Shown piece by piece: positions 8,190 to 14,335 of a stretch of 64,000 nt of DNA. The position numbers and the translations under genes were made by a program. The stretch spans positions 2,958,001 to 3,022,000 of the forward strand of contig NZ_CP121446.1 of NCBI RefSeq assembly GCF_030643905.1, written 5' to 3'. The notes beneath the pieces were generated by a model, which was not told the DNA's origin, searched no databases, and was given only the letters and a program-made list of their open reading frames with translations. This DNA comes from Flavobacterium sp. IMCC34852 (lineage in GTDB: Bacteria; Bacteroidota; Bacteroidia; Flavobacteriales; Flavobacteriaceae). Within the stretch, counting starts at the first letter, position 1. Every line of letters starts with the position of its first letter.

Positions 8190-8585
8190 ATGAGAAAAAC
8201 ACAATTTTTCAAAGAAATCTTAATATTAATTTGCATTTTGACAATATCCGCATGTAAATCAAATCTTGACCAACAATTTTCTTTGGAAAATGAAAGGATA
8301 AAGGAAGAATTCACAACAGAATCTCAAAAGTTTGTTGAACAAAATAGAGAAAAACTCTCTGAAAAGGAAATGCTCAAATCATTAGATAGTATCACTGAGG
8401 AATATATTATTAATAAAAATAAAAAGCTAGCGGTTAAGTTTATAAAATCCGAAAGCGGTGTTAAAAGATTGAATCTCCTGAAGAAGTATTTTACCAAAGA
8501 AGAAATAAAAGTTTTATTGAAAAAAGTACCTGAAAAAATAAAAGCAGACACTAATTATGTCGCTTTGAAAAAGTATTGCAGATAA
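8190..8585 (+). CDS. Cassette gene: small helical lipoprotein
   Basis: This 131-residue lipoprotein has the signal core FFKEILILICILTIS and a lipobox ISAC. The mature protein is strongly charged and probably all-helical (long Lys/Glu runs such as EQNREKLSEKEM). The frame is open further upstream into attC14, but the ATG at 8190 is chosen because it places the signal peptide at the N-terminus. Function is unknown. Confidence 0.66.
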   Translation: MRKTQFFKEILILICILTISACKSNLDQQFSLENERIKEEFTTESQKFVEQNREKLSEKEMLKSLDSITEEYIINKNKKLAVKFIKSESGVKRLNLLKKYFTKEEIKVLLKKVPEKIKADTNYVALKKYCR

Positions 8586-8600
8586 AAATTTAATGGCAGC

Positions 8601-8734
8601 GTATAACAGCAGTTTGTAACCACTGCGCGCTTGGGCTTGCCCCGAATTTTCTACGAAAATTCAAAAAGGAGTTTTATCTTTGGAATCATCAGTAATAAAT
8701 CATCGCAGCAGTTACAAGCTGCTGAACGTTATAC
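8601..8734 (+). repeat. attC15 (loop class II)
   Basis: Boxes are GTATAAC and GTTATAC, which are perfectly complementary. Arms TTTGTAACCACTGCG and CGCAGCAGTTACAAG. The loop contains TATCTTTG. Confidence 0.87.
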
Positions 8735-8774
8735 GCCATTTCCCAATGTTGCTCAAAAGAAAAAGTAATATATT

Positions 8775-9149
8775 ATGACAATAGTTCAAGAGCTTAAGAA
8801 ACCAAATATCAACAAGAAACCTGACTTCACAACAGGTAGTATTCTGAATAATTGTTTTAAATTTAATTGCATAAAATGTGAATCCGAACTAGAATTAAAC
8901 CTTGAAAATCAAATTAAAAACTTGTGGCTTGGAAAAACTGAAAATATAAATGTTGAAGAAGAAATTGAAGCAAAAACATTTTACAGAATTGGACAGTTTC
9001 GAAAAGCTACTGATGGCGGATTAGCAGTATTTGACAAAATAAAATGTGAAAAATGTAAAGCAGAATATGTAACATATTGTGGCGTCAATGAATTTAGTAA
9101 TTCAGCATATAATGTTATTGTTCAAGGAATAGCATTGATTGAAGAATAA
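8775..9149 (+). CDS. Cassette gene: small zinc-ribbon-like protein
   Basis: This 124-residue soluble protein has two CxxC knuckles, NCIKCES (about residues 34-37) and KCEKCKAEY (about 92-96), plus a further Cys (YCGV). The pattern suggests a zinc ribbon formed around an insert of about 55 residues. No DNA-binding or enzymatic motif is evident and no family is recognised. It is alone in its cassette. Confidence 0.64.
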   Translation: MTIVQELKKPNINKKPDFTTGSILNNCFKFNCIKCESELELNLENQIKNLWLGKTENINVEEEIEAKTFYRIGQFRKATDGGLAVFDKIKCEKCKAEYVTYCGVNEFSNSAYNVIVQGIALIEE

Positions 9150-9155
9150 AACGGC

Positions 9156-9287
9156 GTATAACAGCAGTTTGTGATTATGGCTGGTTTTGGTCGTATCAGA
9201 AATGTCTCGGCTGATTGAAATTTTAGTTATATTTGAAAACGCTAGTGAGTGAAGAACGCCACAATCACAAGCTGCGGAACGTTAGCG
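9156..9287 (+). repeat. attC16 (loop class I)
   Basis: Boxes are GTATAAC and GTTAGCG. Arms TTTGTGATTATGGC and GCCACAATCACAAG. The loop contains TATATTTG. Confidence 0.88.
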
Positions 9288-9321
9288 GTAATTTGCCACA
9301 AAATATCTCAAATTAGAACAA

Positions 9322-9678
9322 ATGAGCAAGTCATCAAAATTTAATAGTCAACGCATTTATAGAATTTGGATGTATACAGTTAGTCATTCAACCTTAATAC
9401 TTAGAAGTGAAAAACAATATTTTGACGTAGATTATGCGTTCAAATATGATGAACCAGATTTAACTATTGATGTAATTTTTAATGGCGTAGATTTTATATC
9501 AATACCTGATAGTTTTAATGAGATAGAAATTAAAAAGGAAGGTGAAAAATTCATTTTCAACAATAATGAAAATTGGTATGTTAAGGCTGCTAATTGTATT
9601 GTTGGCCAATATGACGGTGATGATGAAGATAAAATTTGGGAAATGAGTTTAAAATATAACGAGACAATAGAGTTATAG
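9322..9678 (+). CDS. Cassette gene: 118-residue soluble protein of unknown function
   Basis: The product has no signal peptide. An N-terminal segment RIYRIWMYTVSHSTLILRS is followed by a YFDVDYAFKYDEPDLTIDVIF region, and the pattern suggests a small alpha/beta or beta-barrel domain with an acidic C-terminus. Small barrel-type immunity proteins have this size and character, but the sequence gives no firm match. The stop lies nine bases before attC17. Confidence 0.6.
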   Translation: MSKSSKFNSQRIYRIWMYTVSHSTLILRSEKQYFDVDYAFKYDEPDLTIDVIFNGVDFISIPDSFNEIEIKKEGEKFIFNNNENWYVKAANCIVGQYDGDDEDKIWEMSLKYNETIEL

Positions 9679-9686
9679 CAAACTAC

Positions 9687-9821
9687 CGCTAACAGCAGTT
9701 TGCAACAATTGCAAGGTTTAGGCTTTCACCGAATTTTCTCCGAAAATTCAAAGCCAAGTTTTGTACTTGGAATCATCAGTAATAAATCGTCGCAGCTGTT
9801 GCAAGCCGCGGCACGTTATGC
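9687..9821 (+). repeat. attC17 (loop class II)
   Basis: Boxes are CGCTAAC and GTTATGC. Arms TTTGCAACAATTGC and GCAGCTGTTGCAAG pair imperfectly. Unlike most sites its loop lacks a TAnnTTTG match (TGTACTTG). Confidence 0.86.
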
Positions 9822-9838
9822 ACTATTTCAGAATTAAT

Positions 9839-10189
9839 ATGCTAAAAGAGAAAATACTTTATGTTGATGAAATTGTTCTGAAAAGAATCGAATCAAATTT
9901 CGAATTGATTGAGAAAAGTGGTTGGTATAAACTTTATCAAAACAAAGTGGATAAATCATTTTGGCGGCTTGATGAACCGGAAAAATATGACTTGCAAATG
10001 TTTGTTAAACTTGAATCGGTGGAAAATTGGACGGATTATAATGACCAAGATTTAAGAATTGAGCTTTTGAAAGAACATAGAGGTTTATCAAGTGAAAAAT
10101 GTAAATGGAAAGATTGCAGCAAAAAGGCTTTAAATAATCTTGTGTTTTGTGAATTTCACGCATATAAAGAAATGGGAATTAGACGGTGA
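9839..10189 (+). CDS. Cassette gene: 116-residue protein with C-terminal Cys/His cluster
   Basis: The frame extends upstream through the 3' half of attC17, but the ATG at 9839 (or 9818, at the cassette boundary) is a more sensible start. The C-terminus has CKWKDC and VFCEFHAYKE, a Cys4/His-like cluster that could bind zinc. The rest is charged and helical with several Trp residues. There is no signal peptide and no recognised family. Confidence 0.6.
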   Translation: MLKEKILYVDEIVLKRIESNFELIEKSGWYKLYQNKVDKSFWRLDEPEKYDLQMFVKLESVENWTDYNDQDLRIELLKEHRGLSSEKCKWKDCSKKALNNLVFCEFHAYKEMGIRR

Positions 10190-10207
10190 TAATGGAATAA
10201 AAACAGT

Positions 10208-10342
10208 GCATAACAGCAGTTTGTAACAATTGCGAGGCTTGGGATTATCCCGAATTTTCTTCGAAAATTCAAAAAGTAATTTTAACTTTGGTATCATCAG
10301 TAATTAATCATCGCAACTGTTACAAGCTGCGGAACGTTAGCA
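10208..10342 (+). repeat. attC18 (loop class II)
   Basis: Boxes are GCATAAC and GTTAGCA. Arms TTTGTAACAATTGCG and CGCAACTGTTACAAG. The inner hairpin GAATTTTC / GAAAATTC precedes TAACTTTG. Confidence 0.87.
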
Positions 10343-10368
10343 GCAACCTCATACAACATATCAATTCA

Positions 10369-10950
10369 ATGAGAAAAGAAATTTATTTAATATTATTTGT
10401 TGCTTTTTTTAGTTGCCAACCAAAAGAAAAAAGCGAATTGGTTGCTGATGATAAAATATACAGTTTAATTAATTTCGTAGCCGAAACAGAATTAGAATCA
10501 TCGCAAAATGGTCACGCAGGTTATCTAACCGAAGGTTTCTCCATACTTTTAAATCCTGGCCAAGATGAGTATTTTAGAATGAACGAACTAGATTCAATTT
10601 TCAAAAAGGAAGACATAGTTTTCATTCACAAGCAAATTGATAAACGAATGAATTTTAGACTGAAAAGTGATTTATTAAATACACAAAAAATCATACCAAT
10701 CGATTCTATTCAACATCTAAAGCAAAAAGGTGATTCAAATGATAAATTTTGGGAGCGTTTTGAAAAAAAATATAAAACTCACGGTTTTAGTTCTATTGAT
10801 ATGCCACTATTCTGTGTTGATGGAAAAACTGCAGTAGTCACTTATGGTTTTCATTGTGGTAGCTTGTGTGGTGGTGGTGAAACTGCAATTTTTCAACTAT
10901 TGAATGGAAAATGGAAAAAAATAATGACTTTATCAAGTTGGGTGAGTTAA
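10369..10950 (+). CDS. Cassette gene: 193-residue lipoprotein
   Basis: A short signal peptide (EIYLILFVAFF) ends in a lipobox FFSC. The mature part ends in a Gly/Cys-rich module (YGFHCGSLCGGGETAIF) followed by a beta hairpin and Trp, a pattern I associate with uncharacterised flavobacterial lipoproteins. The two cysteines there may form a disulfide. The frame runs upstream into attC18, but lipobox placement fixes the start at 10369. Confidence 0.68.
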   Translation: MRKEIYLILFVAFFSCQPKEKSELVADDKIYSLINFVAETELESSQNGHAGYLTEGFSILLNPGQDEYFRMNELDSIFKKEDIVFIHKQIDKRMNFRLKSDLLNTQKIIPIDSIQHLKQKGDSNDKFWERFEKKYKTHGFSSIDMPLFCVDGKTAVVTYGFHCGSLCGGGETAIFQLLNGKWKKIMTLSSWVS

Positions 10951-10963
10951 AATTAAAGGCAGC

Positions 10964-11095
10964 TGCTAACAGCAGTTTGTGATTATGGCTGGTTTTGGGT
11001 TTATCAGAAATGTCTCGGCTGACTGAAATTTTAGTTATATTTGAAAACGCCAGTGAGTGAAGAACGCCACAATCACAATCTGCGGCACGTTAGCG
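10964..11095 (+). repeat. attC19 (loop class I)
   Basis: Boxes are TGCTAAC and GTTAGCG. Arms TTTGTGATTATGGC and GCCACAATCACAAT. The loop contains TATATTTG. Confidence 0.87.
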
Positions 11096-11139
11096 GCAAG
11101 GCTTGCTAAGCAATTCATAGAATTCTAATCCTTTTTTAC

Positions 11140-11502
11140 ATGAAAAGAATATTTTTAGCCCTTTTAACTTGTTTTCTTTTAAGCTGTTCTTCTCAGAAAA
11201 AAATTACTGAAAACAGTATAAAAACACACACTTTTTTATTGCAAGATAAAGACAAATCAAAATTTGAACTTGTTGAAGCAATAAAAGAGGCTTATAGCGA
11301 AGGTAGTTTTATAAATTCTCCAATAGTTGCAATAGACGGAATAGTATTTAAATACGATAAAAGCCAAGATACAATTGTTTTGCCATTAAAGAAGATGGAC
11401 ATAACGAACATTGTATATCTAAATAAACAAAGTAGTCCGGCTATTTATGGAAAGAGAGAAACTAACGGTGCAATTATAATAAATACAATAAATTTAAAAT
11501 AA
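11140..11502 (+). CDS. Cassette gene: mini-lipoprotein with TonB-receptor plug-like domain
   Basis: This 120-residue lipoprotein has the signal core RIFLALLTCFLLS and a lipobox LLSC. The mature part carries landmarks of the plug domain of SusC-like TonB receptors: a VAIDGIVF strand in place of the usual VDG motif, then PAIYGKRETNGAIIINT, matching the YGxRGxNGVIxITT signature. No barrel follows. It is a free-standing plug-like protein tethered to a membrane. Similarity is by motif; the role is unknown. Confidence 0.7.
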   Translation: MKRIFLALLTCFLLSCSSQKKITENSIKTHTFLLQDKDKSKFELVEAIKEAYSEGSFINSPIVAIDGIVFKYDKSQDTIVLPLKKMDITNIVYLNKQSSPAIYGKRETNGAIIINTINLK

Positions 11503-11510
11503 CGCCCAGC

Positions 11511-11645
11511 CGCTAACAGCAGTTTGTGATAATTGCGAGGCTTGGGATTATCCCGAGTTTTCTCTGAAAACTCAAAAAGGAATTTTATATTTGTAATCAT
11601 CAGTAATAAATCATCGCAGCAGTTACAAGCTGCAGAACGTTAGTA
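11511..11645 (+). repeat. attC20 (class II, mismatched arms)
   Basis: Boxes are CGCTAAC and GTTAGTA. The 5' arm (TTTGTGATAATTGCG) is of one subtype and the 3' arm (CGCAGCAGTTACAAG) of another, leaving several mismatches. This suggests a hybrid site. The loop contains TATATTTG. Confidence 0.84.
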
Positions 11646-11663
11646 GCCATTACAAAACCCAGC

Positions 11664-12149
11664 ATGAAAAGACAACTTATATTTTATCTATTGACTTTTG
11701 TTTTTCTTAGTTGTGGTGTAAAAGAAACTGAAAATTTTGAAACTCAAAATGAGAAATTTGAAATTCCGCCACCAGAAAAAAAAATTGATCCAAATAACTT
11801 GATTGGATTTGCTTGCTATTATTCCGGAAAAAAATCAAATCCTGTCAAATTGTTTTCTAAACTAATCGTTGATAAAAATTACTCAGAAATCAGAAAGAGA
11901 CTTGAAGACAAAAAACCTGCCATAAAATACTTAGCTATAATTGTGTGCAAAAAGTTAGAAGAAAAAGGAAAAGTCCAACTCAGTGAAAGAGAACAAAATC
12001 TAATTAATATAAATACCAAAAGTTCAGAAAAGATTACAATCTGTTCAGGCTGTACAAATGAAGAAGAATTAAGTATTGAAGAAATGTTTACAGAAAGTAA
12101 CTTTTTAAAAAAACAAACAGAAAGTTGGATGAATGAAATTCTAAAGTAA
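11664..12149 (+). CDS. Cassette gene: 161-residue lipoprotein
   Basis: A signal peptide (QLIFYLLTFVFLS) ends in lipobox FLSC. A proline-rich linker (EIPPPEKK) precedes a helical domain with scattered cysteines, including ICSGCT near residue 134, which could bind metal or form a disulfide. No family is recognised. It begins 19 bases after attC20. Confidence 0.66.
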   Translation: MKRQLIFYLLTFVFLSCGVKETENFETQNEKFEIPPPEKKIDPNNLIGFACYYSGKKSNPVKLFSKLIVDKNYSEIRKRLEDKKPAIKYLAIIVCKKLEEKGKVQLSEREQNLININTKSSEKITICSGCTNEEELSIEEMFTESNFLKKQTESWMNEILK

Positions 12150-12153
12150 CGGC

Positions 12154-12286
12154 TACTAACAGCGGTTTCGCGCTATTGCTGGTTTTTCTTGAATTGAACT
12201 TCTTTCTTCACGAAAATATTTTATCTTAGCAGAAAGTACGCAGTTCGCTGGAATCGCAACAGACGCGAAGCCGCGAAACGTTAGTG
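12154..12286 (+). repeat. attC21 (loop class III)
   Basis: Boxes are TACTAAC and GTTAGTG. Arms GCGGTTTCGCG and CGCGAAGCCGC are nearly perfect complements. It is almost identical to attC23, including the bases that follow it. The loop contains TATCTTAG. Confidence 0.88.
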
Positions 12287-12328
12287 GCTATTTTAGAACG
12301 ACACTGCAAAAAGACAACAATTAGAATA

Positions 12329-13180
12329 ATGAAGATAATAATTATGTTGACATTTATACTAGGCCTTTTTGGTTGTAACAACTCAAAATCACAATCAAAC
12401 AAAATTCCATTAGAAAAAATTGAAGAAATGTTTTCTAATATGAAAGCAAGCGGAGTTAACATCGAGACGAAAATGCTTTGGGGTTATTTCTTTACTTCAA
12501 ACAAAAAAGACAAATTCGACCAAGTTGCTAACGACCTAAAAAATAAAGGTTTTGATTTTGTTGAAATATTTCAAGCAGAAGACAAAAGTTATTGGTTGCA
12601 TTTGGAACGCAAAGAAATTCATAACCCAAAAAGTTTGTATGCACTTGACGAAGAACTTTATGTAATAGCAGACAAATATGAAATCACTTATGACGGTTTT
12701 GATGTTGGGAATATTGACAAAAACAAAGCAATAGAAAGAGATACGTATGCAGTTCCAGAAGAATTTAAGACACTTGACTATCAAAAAGACGATTTCCCTT
12801 GTTTACTAATTGGTAATGTTGCTTTTGACAATTTTCCACATAAAGAAGAATTTTGCTATTTCATAAAAGTAACAACATCATATAAGAAAGACGAAAAAGT
12901 TATGTTGCCAACTGACGTCGAACTTGACGAGTTAGACAAGTTTGAGTATTTTATTGAGAACAATTTGACACAAAACGAAATTAAAAACTATTACATTTTT
13001 CGGGACACACATAAAGGAATTAGAAACTTTTATATAGTAACTAACGACAAACTTGGTGCGACAGAAGTAATCAATCTCATAAAAAATTCTGAAAAACAAA
13101 GAACATTTGACTTTGAAATTTTGACTGACAAAAATTGGAACTTATACAATGAGTTTAGAAAGAAAATGCCAAATGAATAG
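12329..13180 (+). CDS. Cassette gene: lipoprotein with RraB-like and DUF695-like domains
   Basis: This 283-residue protein has a lipobox (LFGC). Residues about 45-125 match the RraB (RNase E inhibitor) pattern: MLWGYFFTSN, then GFDFVEI, YWLHLERKEIHNPKSL and YEITYDGFDVG. The remainder (about 130-283) has DUF695-like features: FPCLLIGNVAF, LPTDVELDELDKFE and a terminal WNLYNEF. RraB is a cytosolic RNase E regulator in proteobacteria, so a copy behind a lipidation signal most likely uses the fold for another role. The start is set by the signal peptide; the frame opens earlier, inside attC21. Confidence 0.72.
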   Translation: MKIIIMLTFILGLFGCNNSKSQSNKIPLEKIEEMFSNMKASGVNIETKMLWGYFFTSNKKDKFDQVANDLKNKGFDFVEIFQAEDKSYWLHLERKEIHNPKSLYALDEELYVIADKYEITYDGFDVGNIDKNKAIERDTYAVPEEFKTLDYQKDDFPCLLIGNVAFDNFPHKEEFCYFIKVTTSYKKDEKVMLPTDVELDELDKFEYFIENNLTQNEIKNYYIFRDTHKGIRNFYIVTNDKLGATEVINLIKNSEKQRTFDFEILTDKNWNLYNEFRKKMPNE

Positions 13181-13187
13181 AAACAGC

Positions 13188-13321
13188 CACTAACAGCAGT
13201 TTGTAACTACTGCGCGCTTGGGCTTGCTCCGAATTTTCTCTGAAAATTCAAAAAGTAATTTTAACTTTGGAATCATCAGTAATAAATCGTCGCAACTGTC
13301 ACAAGCTGCAAGACGTTGGCA
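13188..13321 (+). repeat. attC22 (class II, mismatched arms)
   Basis: Boxes are CACTAAC and GTTGGCA, the only 3' box here with GTTG. The 5' arm TTTGTAACTACTGCG and 3' arm CGCAACTGTCACAAG come from different subtypes. The loop contains TAACTTTG. Confidence 0.83.
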
Positions 13322-13342
13322 GTAATTATAAAACCCCTGAAA

Positions 13343-14074
13343 ATGAAGAACATTTCACTCCTGATAATAATTATTTTTAATTTCAATGCATTTTGTCAGA
13401 ACAATTTAAAAATAGAAATTGACAATCCAGAACCTAGAGTTGGAGAAAGTGTTCTGTTTTCCATAAATATTGACTTTTTAAAAGACAACATTCAAGAAAA
13501 ATTAGGCTCAGAAATAGAATTGACACGTTCTACTTCTGTTCACGGTATGCAATCCGATAATTTTGAAAGAGTAATAGTATTCAACAAAGTTGGATTAAAT
13601 AAAGTTGGTCCTTTTGAATTTGAATTTAACGGAAAAAAATATATAACAAACCAAATTGAAATTAATGTTCAGCCGAAAATTGTTCTCGAGGAAAATTTAA
13701 TAGTTAGAATTGCTGAACTTAAAGGTGAAAAATATATTATCATTGAACAATTAGTTAAAAATATCGCAAAAACAGAACGAAATGAATTTGGCGAAATGAC
13801 TACATATTTAGGAGGTCTAGCTCCTGATAATTTTGAATTTGCAAAGCTAAATGAAGAAATAAAAAGAAGTATCGAATTTGACGACTTTAATTCTTCAAGT
13901 GAAACTTTGATGCCTGAAAATTCTAAATATGGAGAAGTTGGATTTTCATATTCAAAAATTAGATATAGAATAAATTTTAGTAATGACTCTGATAATGAAT
14001 ATATACTCACTGAAAAAGACTTCATAAACTTGCCAAAAAATTATAAGCTAAAACCAATAATCATAAAAAAATAA
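13343..14074 (+). CDS. Cassette gene: secreted protein with BatD-like N-terminal domain
   Basis: This 243-residue protein has a signal peptide (NISLLIIIIFNFNAFC, before QNN). The first domain has the layout of the BatD oxygen-tolerance N-terminal beta domain: PEPRVGESVLFSI, then VGPFEFEFNGKKY and IEINV. The second half is acidic with no motif I know. BatD similarity is by pattern and weak; the function is unknown. The cassette start GTTGGCAGT and the attC23 box TGCCAAC are complementary even though GTTG is unusual, which supports that this is one circular unit. Confidence 0.62.
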   Translation: MKNISLLIIIIFNFNAFCQNNLKIEIDNPEPRVGESVLFSINIDFLKDNIQEKLGSEIELTRSTSVHGMQSDNFERVIVFNKVGLNKVGPFEFEFNGKKYITNQIEINVQPKIVLEENLIVRIAELKGEKYIIIEQLVKNIAKTERNEFGEMTTYLGGLAPDNFEFAKLNEEIKRSIEFDDFNSSSETLMPENSKYGEVGFSYSKIRYRINFSNDSDNEYILTEKDFINLPKNYKLKPIIIKK

Positions 14075-14078
14075 CTAC

Positions 14079-14211
14079 TGCCAACAGCGGTTTCGCGCTA
14101 TTGCTAGTTTTTCTTGAATTGAACTTCTTTCTTCACGGAAATATTTTATCTTAGCAGAAAGTACGCAGTTCGCTGGAATCGCAACAGACGCGAAGCCGCG
14201 AAACGTTAGTG
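14079..14211 (+). repeat. attC23 (loop class III), last intact site
   Basis: Boxes are TGCCAAC and GTTAGTG. Arms GCGGTTTCGCG and CGCGAAGCCGC. It is near-identical to attC21. It is the last well-preserved site of the array. Confidence 0.86.
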
Positions 14212-14335
14212 GCTATTATTTCGCCGGTTCAATAATCTAACGCAACTTTAAAGAAATTTATAAGTTTGTTATTGTGAAAAATAAAACTGAATTACTCTGA
14301 AAGAACGTATTGAAATTGAAAAATAAACTTCCCTA

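Larger units (their letters stand above)
1..14211 (+). mobile_element. Integron-like gene cassette array (no integrase in window)
   Basis: Twenty-three attC-like sites of about 130 bp recur every 450-1,050 bp, and each space between them holds one small + strand gene or no gene. Sites begin with a YAAC box, end with a GTTA box (once GTTG), and have complementary inner arms around a loop. For every complete cassette the 5' box plus flank is the reverse complement of the first 8-9 bases of that cassette, as expected if cassettes move as circles cut at G^TT. Twenty-two cassettes are complete and a twenty-third is cut by the left edge. No tyrosine recombinase is encoded in the window, so this is an integron with its integrase to the left or a cassette cluster lacking an integrase. 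The family assignment rests on site architecture only. Confidence 0.88.

Noticed and set aside
3792..10189. Toxin-antitoxin pairs or immunity genes among the cassettes
   Set aside because: Every cassette has only one gene, no known toxin motif is visible, and small-barrel resemblance is too weak to name a function.
101..14211. Regular repeats separated by different sequences, like a CRISPR array
   Set aside because: Repeats are about 130 bp, diverged, with long imperfect stems, and the spaces are 0.3-0.9 kb and mostly coding. No cas gene is present.
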